DNA of 64,000 bases from CAVRRZ01 sp963723745 (GTDB lineage: Bacteria > Actinomycetota > Actinomycetes > Mycobacteriales > Geodermatophilaceae). The notes below the pieces were generated by a model. The model ran no database searches and had not been told where the DNA came from. It saw nothing but the letters and a program-made list of their open reading frames with translations. The position numbers and the translations under genes are program-made. The stretch spans positions 62,001 to 126,000 of the forward strand of contig CAVRRZ010000005.1 of NCBI GenBank assembly GCA_963723745.1, in the 5' to 3' direction. Shown here in pieces: positions 9,053 to 19,587 of this stretch (position 1 is the stretch's first letter; each line of letters starts with the position of its first letter).

Positions 9053-9245
9053 GTCGTGAATCTTGCTTGGCGGCCAGAGCCAGCGCACTTGCTGACTCGT
9101 CGAGGGTCGCTCATTCCAGCGACAAGGGCTCCGCGGCGCGGGTTGCCCCAAAGCCGGGTATTCCTCCGGGATCCGGGTGCCGGCTCATGTCGCCGCCGGT
9201 ACCCGCGAGCCCGCGGCGGATAGGCGCGCCCCGACCGACAGGAAG

Positions 9246-9258
9246 CGTCACAGTGACG
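9246..9258. promoter_or_regulatory. Palindrome CGTCAC-A-GTGACG, candidate MerR-type operator
   Basis: This is a perfect dyad with 6-base arms. With flanking bases it reads GCGTCACAGTGACGTT, the exact inverted counterpart of the site at 10858. A related core GTCACGGTGAC lies upstream of the MerR gene near 54.4 kb. It lies just after the end of the VOC gene at 9280. Confidence 0.45.
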
Positions 9259-9279
9259 TTATGCCGCAGGTCTGCGTGG

Positions 9280-9639
9280 TCACAGCTGCTGGGTCAGGTT
9301 GACGACGTTCCCGTCCGGATCCTTGATGTGCGCCACCCGTTGACCCCACGGCATGTCGTTGGCCGGGCCGCCGACGCTGCCGCCGAGGTTGGCGACCCGC
9401 GGCAGGAGAGCATCGACGTCCGCGACGTCGATGCTGAGCAGCATCCGGCCGGGAGAGCCGCGCTCGACCGAGGTGTCGGAGGACAGGCCCAGTTCCGAGT
9501 CGCCGATCTTCAGACCGATGTAGAAGGCGGGGCCGTCGTTGGGGTAGCGGAAGATCTGCTCGGCGCCCAGCAGGCCGGTGTAGAAGCCGACCAGGTTCTG
9601 AATGTCCGGCGTGACGATGATCGGGCGGACCGTGTCCAT
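9280..9639 (-). CDS. VOC family protein
   Basis: This 119-residue protein opens MDTVRPIIVTPDIQNLVGFY and its second half carries LLSIDVADVDALLPRVANLG and HIKDPDGNVVNLTQQL, the standard paired VOC modules ending in the D-P-D-G-N motif. The first-strand metal His is absent (RPIIVTPDI), so a non-catalytic binding or resistance role is possible. It lies 65 bases downstream of an SDR gene on the same strand. The two may be co-expressed. Confidence 0.83.
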   Translation of the reverse strand: MDTVRPIIVTPDIQNLVGFYTGLLGAEQIFRYPNDGPAFYIGLKIGDSELGLSSDTSVERGSPGRMLLSIDVADVDALLPRVANLGGSVGGPANDMPWGQRVAHIKDPDGNVVNLTQQL

Positions 9640-9704
9640 GCGACATCCTTTCGCTCAGTGGTGACTTCCGAGAGGAGACCCGGCTCGTCGCCCCGACTCA
9701 TCGC

Positions 9705-10439
9705 TCACAGGAACTGGGCGCCGCCGTTGACGACGTAGGTCTGGCCGGTGACGAAAGAGGCGTCCGGCCCGAGCAGGAAGTTCACGACACCGGCGACGTC
9801 GTCGGGCTCGCCGATGCGGCCCATCGGGATGCGCGCGGCCCGGGCACGCATCTCGTCCTCGGAGCGGCCCTCCGCGCGCACCATCGGGGTGTCGGTGATG
9901 CCGGGCATGACCGCGTTGACCCGGATGGTGGGCGCCCACTCGAGCGCCAGTGATCGGGTCAGCGCGATGATGCCGGCCTTGGAGGCGGAGTAGTGCGAGC
10001 CGCGGGGTGCGCCGCCGATCGCCCGGCCCGACGCGATGTTCACCATGGCGCCGCCGCCGTCGGCCAGCATCCGGCGGGCGAAGCAGCGGCTGACCAGGAA
10101 CGCACCGCCCAGGTTGACCGTGATGACCCGCATCCAGTCCGCGAACGGCATGTCGACGGCAGGGGAGTGGGGGAAGATGCCGGCGTTGTTGACGACGGCG
10201 GCCACCCGGCCGATCGAGGCCAGCCGCTCGGCCGCGGCCTCGACGGCTGCCTCGTCGGAAACGTCAGCGCGGACGACGTAGACCTCGACGCCGGTGGACC
10301 GGAGGTCGTCGAGCGTGGCCGCGTCGACGTCCTCGGCGTCGATCATGGCGACGTCGTACCGGCCCTCGCGGACCAGCCTCCGAGCGATGGCGAGGCCGAT
10401 GCCTTGGCGTGCTCCGGTGACGACAGCAAGATCCCTCAT
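9705..10439 (-). CDS. Short-chain dehydrogenase/reductase (FabG-like)
   Basis: This 244-residue classical SDR starts at ATG 10439. The cofactor motif TGARQGIG is at residues 8-15, NNAG near 88, and the catalytic YSASKAG near 155, with an upstream Ser in NIASGR. It ends with VNGGAQFL. Enzymes of this shape reduce or oxidise a hydroxyl/ketone with NAD(P)(H); the substrate is unknown. A longer upstream frame exists but the glycine motif fixes the start. An AT-rich palindrome lies about 65 bases upstream. Confidence 0.92.
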   Translation of the reverse strand: MRDLAVVTGARQGIGLAIARRLVREGRYDVAMIDAEDVDAATLDDLRSTGVEVYVVRADVSDEAAVEAAAERLASIGRVAAVVNNAGIFPHSPAVDMPFADWMRVITVNLGGAFLVSRCFARRMLADGGGAMVNIASGRAIGGAPRGSHYSASKAGIIALTRSLALEWAPTIRVNAVMPGITDTPMVRAEGRSEDEMRARAARIPMGRIGEPDDVAGVVNFLLGPDASFVTGQTYVVNGGAQFL

Positions 10440-10502
10440 GGGGCGCAGTCTGGTGGAGCCGTCGGGAGAGCGCTCGTCCGGGTCCCGTCCAGATGAGTTG
10501 AC

Positions 10503-10516
10503 ATAATGTGCATTAT
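10503..10516. promoter_or_regulatory. AT-rich inverted repeat upstream of the SDR gene
   Basis: ATAATG-TG-CATTAT is a 6-base dyad in otherwise very GC-rich DNA, about 65 bases before the SDR start. On the plus strand it overlaps a TTGACA (10498-10503). It may be a repressor operator (TetR-, MarR- or GntR-like); no cognate regulator gene is adjacent. Confidence 0.4.
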
Positions 10517-10700
10517 CGGCGCTAGCTGACGAAGGCGGAAAGGGGGGCCGTTGCGGCCCCACCTGCTCCTGCGGATCCACGCGCCACTGCCCCGACCGTC
10601 CGTGACGCGCTCGATGCCCGCGTCGCGACCGCAGGCAACTCTGCCGGCCCGTCGAGCCCCGACCTGTGTCGCGCCGGCGCTCCGCGTCCGGTCGTCCGTG

Positions 10701-10800
10701 TCAGATGTCGATCTTGTCGCTCGACGTTTGCGGATCTTGCTCACCAGGCCCGTGCTGATCTTGATCGCCGGGCCGCTGCTGATCTTGGTCACCGGGTCGA
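10701..10800 (-). repeat. 24-bp tandem repeat, possible short octapeptide-repeat gene
   Basis: GATCTTG recurs at 10710, 10733, 10757 and 10781 (spacing 23, 24, 24). On the minus strand from GTG 10792 it reads MTKISSGPAIKISTGLVSKI followed by RKR. If the 23-base step is one missing base, the next unit reads SDKIDI and then a stop at 10701. Each eight-residue unit ends in Lys-Ile. That would be a peptide of about 30 residues. The regular in-frame period and a stop directly after the last unit favour coding. No ribosome site is obvious and no family is known to me. Confidence 0.35.
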
Positions 10801-10857
10801 TTCGCCCTCGGCGCCGAACCCACCCCCCGACTCCACCCGGTCACCCCACCGTAGAAA

Positions 10858-10870
10858 CGTCACTGTGACG
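10858..10870. promoter_or_regulatory. Palindrome CGTCAC-T-GTGACG, candidate MerR-type operator
   Basis: This is the inverted counterpart of the 9246 site. Read on the minus strand it is GCGTCACAGTGACGTT, identical over 16 bases. It lies 66 bases before the GTG of the possible Lys-Ile repeat peptide on the minus strand and 38 bases past the end of the UvrA-like gene. Confidence 0.45.
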
Positions 10871-10907
10871 CAATGACGCCGGGGTGAGCGGACAGCCCGT
10901 CGGCGCT

Positions 10908-13295
<2,388 letters not shown>

Positions 13296-13359
13296 GCGAT
13301 CTCCCTCGGTCGGACGCCGCCCCCGGCACGCGTGCAGGCGGCCCCGGCCGCCGGGCGTC

Positions 13360-13770
13360 TCAGCGCAGTTCCTGGATGCGGATCATGTTGCCCGCCGGGT
13401 CGCGGAAGGCACAGTCACGTACCCCGTACGGCTGGTCGGTCGGTTCCTGCACCACTTCAGCGCCCTGGGCCTGCAGCCGGTCGAAGAGCCCGTCGAGATC
13501 CTCGGTGGCCAGGTTGACGCCGAAGAAGCTGCCCTTGGCCATCAGTTCGAGGATGGTGCGCTTCTCGTCGTCGGTGAGACCCGGGGTCGCCGTCGGTGGG
13601 TGGAGCACGATCGACGTGTCGGGCTGGCCCGGCGGGCCCACGGTGATCCAGCGCAGGCCCTCGTACCCGACGTCGAGGCGCACCTCGAACCCGAGGGTGT
13701 CGCGGTAGAAGGCCAGGGCGGCGTCCGGGTCGTCGTGCGGGAGGAAGCTCGAGTGAATGCTGACGTCCAT
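13360..13770 (-). CDS. VOC family protein
   Basis: This 136-residue protein starts at ATG 13770 (MDVSIHSSFLPHDDPDAALA). It has paired modules: the first continues FYRDTLGFEVRLD and the second GSFFGVNLATEDLDGLFDRL, ending RDPAGNMIRIQEL with a probable C-terminal metal Glu. It follows an AraC-type regulator by 10 bases on the same strand. Pairing of an AraC regulator with a VOC protein is common in actinobacteria and suggests the regulator controls this gene. The substrate is unknown. Confidence 0.85.
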   Translation of the reverse strand: MDVSIHSSFLPHDDPDAALAFYRDTLGFEVRLDVGYEGLRWITVGPPGQPDTSIVLHPPTATPGLTDDEKRTILELMAKGSFFGVNLATEDLDGLFDRLQAQGAEVVQEPTDQPYGVRDCAFRDPAGNMIRIQELR

Positions 13771-13780
13771 GGCGGTCACG

Positions 13781-14278
13781 CTAAGGACCACTCCTGACCC
13801 TGCGCTTCTCTGTTCCTGATCGATCACGGAGCCTGACCGGTCTGGTCACCTGCTTGGCCACGCACGCCGGCATCCCCGCCGTCGCACGTGCGCCCGCGCG
13901 CCGGTAGACGCTGGGCGGCACGCCCACCAGCTCGGTGAACCGCGTGCTGAAGGTGCCCAGCGACGAGCAGCCGACCGCGAAGCACACCTCGGTCACGCTG
14001 AGATCGCCGCGACGCAGCAGTGCCATGGCCCGCTCGATGCGCCGGGTCATCAGGTAGGCGTACGGCGATTCGCCGTAGGCGAGCCGGAACTCGCGGCTCA
14101 GATGACCGGCGGACATGTGCGCGCCGCGGGCCAGCGCCTCGACGTCCAACGGCTGCGCGTACTCCCGGTCGATCCGGTCGCGGACCCGGCGCAGCCGCGC
14201 CAGATCACGCAGGTGCTGCTTCTCGGCCCGCCGGTCGCCGTCCGTCGGCCCGGTGCCCTCGCCCGGCCTGCTGGTCAC
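13781..14278 (-). CDS. AraC-family transcriptional regulator
   Basis: This 165-residue protein is almost only the C-terminal DNA-binding domain. The first helix-turn-helix is DVEALARGAHMSAGHLSREF and the second SVTEVCFAVGCSSLGTFSTR, followed by the family FTELVGVPPSVYRR. The short N-terminus gives no ligand-binding domain, so effector sensing, if any, is by another means. The tail after YRR is rich in Arg. The start is GTG 14278. It is the first gene of a two-gene unit with the VOC protein. Confidence 0.88.
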   Translation of the reverse strand: MTSRPGEGTGPTDGDRRAEKQHLRDLARLRRVRDRIDREYAQPLDVEALARGAHMSAGHLSREFRLAYGESPYAYLMTRRIERAMALLRRGDLSVTEVCFAVGCSSLGTFSTRFTELVGVPPSVYRRAGARATAGMPACVAKQVTRPVRLRDRSGTEKRRVRSGP

Positions 14279-14350
14279 GGCCGGATCGTGCCATGCGCCG
14301 CAGACGATTCTCGACAGGCGGCGCGGCCCACTCGTTCGTAGGGTCGAGAC

Positions 14351-14596
14351 ATGCGCATCCGACGTCCGATCGCCGCCCTGTTCACCGCGCTGGCACTCTT
14401 CGGCGGCGGCACCGCGACCCTCACCGGGTGCGGTGGGCCCACCAGTCCCGGGGAGGGCACGACCGACGATTCCGGCGAGCAGGAGAGCGGCGGTGACGGC
14501 GAGGGCGGCTCCGACGAGGAGGAGGACCTGCCCGACAACAGCGACCCGGAGCAGGACGGCGAGGACGGGGACGACGACACCGTGGACCCGGACTGA
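14351..14596 (+). CDS. Small acidic lipoprotein
   Basis: This 81-residue protein has a basic start (MRIRRP), a hydrophobic core (AALFTALALFGGGTATL) and the lipobox LTGC. After lipidation the mature part is about 55 residues of Gly, Asp, Glu and Ser, with no globular domain expected. The TAGGGT box at 14339-14344 lies 6 nt before the ATG, so it is probably leaderless. The function is unknown; a flexible surface tether is one possibility. Confidence 0.72.
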   Translation: MRIRRPIAALFTALALFGGGTATLTGCGGPTSPGEGTTDDSGEQESGGDGEGGSDEEEDLPDNSDPEQDGEDGDDDTVDPD

Positions 14597-14626
14597 CGGG
14601 TCCCGGCGCGCCGGTCGTGTCGCGGC

Positions 14627-15040
14627 TCAGCCGGAGCGTTCGGTGACCCAGAGCCGGTCGAGCCGGCCGGTGGAGCGGACCAGGTCGGCGAGGGACCGCT
14701 CGAGCTCGGCCTTCGTCGGCCGCTCCTCGAGCAGCGTCGCGACGTCCTCCAGGGCGCAACGCAATTGATAGAGCCGGTCCTGCAGACCGTCGAGGTCGGC
14801 GCGGCTCACCAGGACGACGTCGTCGGGAAGACCGGCCTTCGCCGTCGCCGAGCGCTGCTCGTAGGCCCGCTGCCGGCAGGCCTGGCTGCAGTACAGCCGT
14901 GGGCGGCCCACGGACCCCTGCTGGGCCAGCACGCGGCGGCACCAGCCGCATCGCTTGACGTCCCGGTCGGTGCTGACGGACTCGTGCCCGGCCGGGCGCG
15001 AGAGCTCGGCCACGGCGCCGGATGGCTGCTGCTGTCCCAC
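14627..15040 (-). CDS. Small zinc-ribbon-like protein
   Basis: This 137-residue protein has a Cys cluster CGWCRR then YCSQACRQRAYEQR (residues about 30-65), typical of a short zinc-binding motif seen in many actinobacterial proteins. The C-terminal half (DRLYQLRCALEDVATLLEER) is predicted helical and may be coiled coil. It may bind nucleic acid; the role is unknown. The start GTG 15040 is 8 nt after a TACCGT box read on the minus strand. Confidence 0.68.
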   Translation of the reverse strand: MGQQQPSGAVAELSRPAGHESVSTDRDVKRCGWCRRVLAQQGSVGRPRLYCSQACRQRAYEQRSATAKAGLPDDVVLVSRADLDGLQDRLYQLRCALEDVATLLEERPTKAELERSLADLVRSTGRLDRLWVTERSG

Positions 15041-15157
15041 GTCTGCGCACGGTAGACGTCGGTGCCCCGGATCCGTGGTGACACGCCTGAACCAGCAGTC
15101 ACAGCGGTTCGACGGCCCGCCGGGGGTGAGCCCTCGCCCCTACTAGCCTTGCCTTCC

Positions 15158-15934
15158 GTGCCCGGTTCCCGCTTCGCCTACCTCGACGGCGCCGTGCCGT
15201 TGGCGATGGCACACCGGGGCGGGGCGATCGAGCACGTCGAGAACACGATGCCGGCTTTCGAGGCATGCGTGGCGATGGGCTACCGCTACCTCGAGACCGA
15301 TGTGCGGGTGACGGCCGACGGTGTCCTGATCGCCTTCCACGACGCGATCCTCGAGCGCGTCACCGACTCCTCCGGCCGCGTCGACCAGCTGACGTGGGCA
15401 CAGGTGTCGCAGGCGCGCATCGGCGGCCGGGAGCCGATCGTCCGGCTCGACGACCTGCTCGGCGCCTGGCCCGACGTGCGGTTCAACCTCGACATCAAGG
15501 CCCCCGGGGTGATCGCGCCACTGGTCCACACGATCGGCCGGGCGAAGGCCCACGACCGGATCTGCCTCGCGTCGTTCTCCGACGCCCGTGTCGCCGCGGC
15601 GCGGCGCGTGTTCGGCCCCTCCGTCTGCACCGCTCTCGGTCCGCGTGGGGTCGCCGCGCTCCGGCTGTCCTCCTACTCCCCCCGGGCCGCGGGCCTGGTC
15701 CGCATCCAGGCCGGCTGCGCACAGGTCCCGCTGCAGCTCGGCGGCCGCGCGCTGGTCGACGAGCGGTTCCTGGCGGCGGCGCACGCGCGCGGCCTCCAGG
15801 TGCACGTCTGGACGGTCGACACCGCGCAGGACGCCACGGCGATGCTCGACCTCGGCGTCGACGGCCTGATCTCCGACCGCCCCGCCATGCTCCGCGACCT
15901 GCTCCAGGAGCGCGGGCAGTGGAGCCCGCGGTGA
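15158..15934 (+). CDS. Glycerophosphodiester phosphodiesterase family protein
   Basis: This 258-residue protein carries MAHRGGAIEHVENTMPAF with the catalytic His-Arg, ETDVRVTADGVLIAFHD with Glu/Asp metal ligands and the second catalytic His, and a C-terminal HVWTVDT and GLISDRP. Together these make the GDPD TIM barrel. It should hydrolyse glycerophosphodiesters to glycerol 3-phosphate and an alcohol. No signal peptide is seen, so it is cytosolic. GTG 15158 is chosen with TAGCCT (15144-15149) 8 nt upstream. Its stop overlaps the acyltransferase start by GTGA, so both are in one lipid-related operon. Confidence 0.9.
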   Translation: MPGSRFAYLDGAVPLAMAHRGGAIEHVENTMPAFEACVAMGYRYLETDVRVTADGVLIAFHDAILERVTDSSGRVDQLTWAQVSQARIGGREPIVRLDDLLGAWPDVRFNLDIKAPGVIAPLVHTIGRAKAHDRICLASFSDARVAAARRVFGPSVCTALGPRGVAALRLSSYSPRAAGLVRIQAGCAQVPLQLGGRALVDERFLAAAHARGLQVHVWTVDTAQDATAMLDLGVDGLISDRPAMLRDLLQERGQWSPR

Positions 15935-16719
15935 CCGGTGCGCTGCGACGGGGCACGGCGACTGGCGCCCCCGGACGCCTGCGCTGCCCGAGCACCTGCG
16001 TCCCCGGTGGTCAAACTTCTCTGACGATCCCGACTGGTTCGCCGGCGGTCCCGAGGACTGGCCAGCTGCTGCTCGCGGCCAACCACATCGGCGACTTCGA
16101 CCCGTTCGTGATCGCGGTCGCCCTGCACAGGGCCGGCGTGATGCCACGGATGATGGCCACCGGCGGCATCTTCGATGCGCCGATCGTGGGCCCGTTGCTC
16201 GAGCGGACCGGTGGGATCCGCGTCGACCGCGGCACCGAACTCGCCCGCAACGCCGTCCGGGTCACCGAGGTCGCGCTGGTCCACCGCGGGCACGTCGTCG
16301 CCTACCCCGAGGGCCGGATCGGGCTGACCGCCGACGGGTGGCCCGAGCGCGGCCGAACGGGCATGGCCCGGCTGGCGCTCGGGGTCGGCGTCCCGGTGAT
16401 CCCGGTCAGCCAGTGGGGCGCGCACGAGGTGCTGCAGTACGCCAACGACTGGGGCAAGCTCCGCACGGTGCTGCGGGCGCTGGTCCGCCGGCCGGTGCTC
16501 CGGGTGCACGTCGGCCCACCCGTGGACTTCGGCGACCTGCGGATGGGGCGGGTGGGCGACGCCAACCGCGCCCGCTACCGGATCACGGCCGCGATCACGC
16601 GTGGACTGGTGCCGCTGCGCGCCGATGAGGCGGACCGGCCGGCCTTCGTCGACCGCACCCGGCCGACCACGGCGGTGGCCGCCTTTCCCGGCGGCGTGGT
16701 GCCGGCGGAGATTCCGTGA
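15931..16719 (+). CDS. 1-acyl-glycerol-3-phosphate acyltransferase-like protein (PlsC family)
   Basis: This 262-residue protein contains the HX4D motif in AANHIGDFDPF, the substrate motif VAYPEGRIGLTADGW and VPVIPVSQWGAHEVLQ. These mark the PlsC fold, which transfers an acyl chain to a lysophospholipid at the membrane face. The first 45 residues (RGTATGAPGRLRCPST) are unusual and lack the expected hydrophobic N-terminus, so either the start region is diverged or bases are wrong there. It overlaps the upstream GDPD by four bases, consistent with coupled phospholipid turnover. Confidence 0.83.
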   Translation: MTGALRRGTATGAPGRLRCPSTCVPGGQTSLTIPTGSPAVPRTGQLLLAANHIGDFDPFVIAVALHRAGVMPRMMATGGIFDAPIVGPLLERTGGIRVDRGTELARNAVRVTEVALVHRGHVVAYPEGRIGLTADGWPERGRTGMARLALGVGVPVIPVSQWGAHEVLQYANDWGKLRTVLRALVRRPVLRVHVGPPVDFGDLRMGRVGDANRARYRITAAITRGLVPLRADEADRPAFVDRTRPTTAVAAFPGGVVPAEIP

Positions 16720-16765
16720 TGCGACAGTGCTGGATCGGAACCGGGTCGCCTGACAAGGTGCGCCG

Positions 16766-18134
16766 GTGACCACCGCTGCACCCTCGCAGGACCCCGACGT
16801 CCCGGTCGCCGACCGTGCTCTGCGCAAGGAGCGCTTCGGCTGGTACTCCTACGACTGGGCGATGTCGGTCTTCAACACCTCGGTGACGACCGTCTTCCTC
16901 GCTCCGTACCTCACGTCGGTCGCCGAGGCCGCCGCCGACGCCGAGGGGCGGATCCACCCGCTGGGCATCAGCATCCCGCCCGGCAGCCTCTTCGGCTACG
17001 TGCTCTCGCTGTCGGTGATCCTCCAGGTGCTCGTGCTGCCGATCACCGGGGCGTTCGCCGACCGCACCGGTTCCAAGCGGCAGATGCTCACAGGCTTCGC
17101 GACGCTGGGCTCGCTGTGCACGATGGGGCTGTTCTTCGTCGCCGACGGCCGGTACCTGCTCGGTGCGGCGCTGTTCATCGTCGCCAATCTCTGCTTCGGC
17201 GCGGCGACGGTCGTCTACTACTCGTGGCTGCCCGACCTCGCCGGCCCCGACGAGCGGGACGCGGTCTCCAGCCGCGGCTGGGCGTTCGGCTACCTCGGCG
17301 GGGCACTGCTCCTGGCCCTCAGCCTGGCCCTGTTCACCCGGTACGAGTCGCTGGGGCTCACCGAGGGCGAAGCGGTGCGGATCTGCCTGGCCTCGGCCGG
17401 CATCTGGTGGGCCGGGTTCACCGTCGTCAGCGTCACGCTGCTGCGCAACCGCCGTCCCCGGGAGGTCGTCGACCGCGGCGCCGGTGCCGTGTCCGGCAGC
17501 TTCAGGCAGCTCGGGGCGACGCTGAAGGACCTGCCGCAACTACCCGCTGACGCTGTGGTTCCTCGCCGCCTACCTGCTGTTCAACGACGGCGTGCAGACG
17601 GTCATCGGGGTGTCGGCCCAGTACGGCGCCGAAGAGCTGGAGCTCTCGCAGACGACGCTGGTCTCGGCCATCCTGCTGGTGCAGGTCGTGGCGTTCTTCG
17701 GCGCGCTGGCGCTGGGCCGCGTCGCCGCACGAATCGGCGCCAAGCGCACCGTGCTGGGGGCCATCGTGGTGTGGACCGGGGTGCTCGTCGCGGCCTACTT
17801 CGTGCAGGCGGGCGCCGCCGTCCAGTTCTACCTGCTGGCCGCGGTCATCGGCTTCGTCATGGGCGGCACCCAGGCGCTGTCCCGCTCGCTGTTCAGCCAG
17901 CTCATCCCGCCCGGCAAGGAGGCCGAGTACTTCGGCTTCTACGAGATCAGCGACCGCGGGACGAGCTGGCTGGGGCCCTTCATCTTCGCGCTGACCTACC
18001 AGCTGACCGACTCCTACCGGTACGCGATCTTCAGCCTGGTCTTCTTCTTCGTCGCCGGCGGGATCCTGCTGGCCAAGCTGAACATGCGCCGGGCCATCCT
18101 GGCGGCCGGCAACACGCCCCCGGAGCGCCTGTGA
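16766..18134 (+). CDS. MFS transporter, UMF1/Atg22-like, one frameshift as read
   Basis: The gene encodes about 455 residues with 11-12 membrane segments. It opens KERFGWYSYDWAMSVFNTSV, the signature N-terminus of this group, has GFADRTG-like loops (AFADRTGSKRQM), and ends EYFGFYEISDRGTSWLGPF. Near 17534 an extra C shifts the frame: LKDL then RNYPLTLWFLAAYLLF. Removing it leaves an exact codon count. Fungal relatives export amino acids from vacuoles; the bacterial substrate is unknown. Its stop overlaps the thymidine kinase start by GTGA. Confidence 0.83.
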
Positions 18135-18873
18135 GCGTCGACTCCCCGCCGCCTCCCGTTCCGCTGCCGGTGCCCTCCGCGGTGCCGGCGTCCGGTGACC
18201 GTCGCCGGCATCCGGCGCCGGCACACCTGCGCTTCTTCCACGGGCCCATGGACTGCGGCAAGTCCACCCTGGCGCTGCAGGTCGACCACAACCAGAGCCG
18301 CCAGGGCCGGCACGGTCTCCTGGTCACCCAGGGCGACCGGTCGGCGGCGCCGCAGATCAGCTCCCGCGTCGGCCTCTGTCGCGACGCGCTGGAGATCGAC
18401 GCCGGCACCGACCTGCGCCTGCTGGTCCGCGACCGGTGGGCGGCCGGCAACCGGGTCGACTACCTCATCGTCGACGAGGCGCAGTTCCTCGACCGCCGGT
18501 CCAGGTCGACCAGCTCGCCGAGCTCGTCGACGAGTCGCACGTCGACGTCTACGCCTTCGGGCTCACCACCGACTTCCGCACCCGGCTGTTCCCCGGCACC
18601 GCAGCGGCTGCTGGAGGTCGCCGACGACGTCCAGCGGATCCAGGTCGAGGTGCTCTGCTGGTGCGGGCTGCCCGGCCTGCTCAACGCCCGCGTCGTCGGC
18701 GAGCGGAATGGTCCGCGAGGGCGCCACGGTGGTCGTCGCCGACACCGCACCGGCCGGCGCCGATGAGCGAGGACTCACCCGCCGTCCGCTACCAGGTGCT
18801 CTGCCGGCGGCACCACGTCCGCGGCGAGCTCGGTCCCACCCCGGCCGGGCCGGGGCAGCTCGTCCTCCCCTGA
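18131..18873 (+). CDS. tdk: Thymidine kinase, frameshifted as read
   Basis: This is a type II thymidine kinase of about 246 residues. The Walker A is FFHGPMDCGKSTLALQ and the Walker B DYLIVDEAQFL, followed by the lasso/substrate part VYAFGLTTDFRTRLFPGT. The structural zinc cysteines are in EVLCWCGLPGLLNARVV and YQVLCRRHH. Four single-base slips (near 18497, 18600, 18707 and 18758; net +2) scatter these over three frames. The corrected span is exactly 247 codons. The enzyme phosphorylates thymidine with ATP for salvage. The Pro-rich first 30 residues are longer than usual. Confidence 0.85.
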
Positions 18874-19050
18874 CCCGGCGCCCAGCGGAACGTGATCAGG
18901 GCGCATGCTCTCGGGGAGTGCAGCTGGCTGCGTCCCGGTAGGCGGCGCCGCTCACCCGTGCGAGGGGCCCGACCGGTGCCTCCCCTCCCTCGTGAGGGGG
19001 TCCGTGGGCGCCGGAAGTCCCTCCATGCGATGATGAGCAACCGATTCGGC

Positions 19051-19076
19051 GGAATCTCTCCGCGAACTCTGTCGTT
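19051..19076 (+). promoter_or_regulatory. SigR/SigH-type promoter upstream of rbpA
   Basis: GGAAT (19051-19055), 18 bases, then GTT (19074-19076) match the GGAAT-N18-GTT consensus of thiol-oxidative-stress sigma factors of the SigR/SigH group. It lies about 88 bases before the rbpA ATG. The rbpA gene is a known SigR target in Streptomyces. Function here is inferred from the match. Confidence 0.72.
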
Positions 19077-19163
19077 GATCCTGATGATTCCCGTTCGGCC
19101 TGGGTATGCCCTGGCCGGTCGTCGAGTCCCGATCGACACTCGAGCACGAGAGGACGGTGTGCC

Positions 19164-19508
19164 ATGGGCGAGCGTTCCCTGCGCGGCAGCCGACTGGGCA
19201 GCGTCAGCTACGAGACCGAGCGGAACACCGCGCCCATCGAGCGGCAGTACGCCGAGTACCGCTGCCCGTCGGGTCACCTGTTCACGGTGCCCTTCGCCGA
19301 CGACGCCGAGCTCCCCGACACCTGGGAGTGCAAGTTCGACGGTTCGGCCGCCAAGCTGGTCGGTGGAGCCGAGCCGGCGCCGAAGAAGGTCAAGCCCCCG
19401 CGGACCCACTGGGACATGCTCCTGGAGCGCCGTTCGGTCGAGGACCTCGAGGAGGTCCTGGCCGAGCGCCTCGAGGTGCTCCGCGGACGGCGCACCCGCG
19501 CCAGCTGA
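19164..19508 (+). CDS. rbpA: RNA polymerase-binding protein RbpA
   Basis: This 114-residue protein starts MGERSLRGSRLGSVSYETE. The zinc-ribbon-like core YRCPSGHLFTVPFADDAELP and TWECKFDGSAAKLV contains Cys/His pairs. A basic linker (PKKVKPPRTHWDMLLERR) leads to the C-terminal sigma-interaction domain SVEDLEEVLAERLEVLR. RbpA is an actinobacterial factor that binds RNA polymerase and the principal sigma factor and stabilises open complexes. It is monocistronic here: a stress-type promoter upstream and a strong hairpin right after the stop. Confidence 0.96.
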   Translation: MGERSLRGSRLGSVSYETERNTAPIERQYAEYRCPSGHLFTVPFADDAELPDTWECKFDGSAAKLVGGAEPAPKKVKPPRTHWDMLLERRSVEDLEEVLAERLEVLRGRRTRAS

Positions 19509-19525
19509 CGAAGCAGTCCGAGAAG

Positions 19526-19553
19526 GGCCCCGGTGGAGCGATCCACCGGGGCC
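19526..19553 (+). terminator. Rho-independent terminator of rbpA
   Basis: GGCCCCGGTGGA pairs perfectly with TCCACCGGGGCC over 12 bp around a GCGA tetraloop (GNRA type), followed by TCTTTCG. It starts 17 bases after the rbpA stop and could also serve the convergent fxsA transcript. Confidence 0.85.
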
Positions 19554-19587
19554 TCTTTCGTGCCTGCTCCCAGGCTCAGGCCCGGCC

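Noticed and set aside
9246..10870. Insertion sequence bounded by the 16-bp inverted repeats
   Set aside because: No transposase gene inside and no target duplication seen; the dyad core fits a regulator site better.
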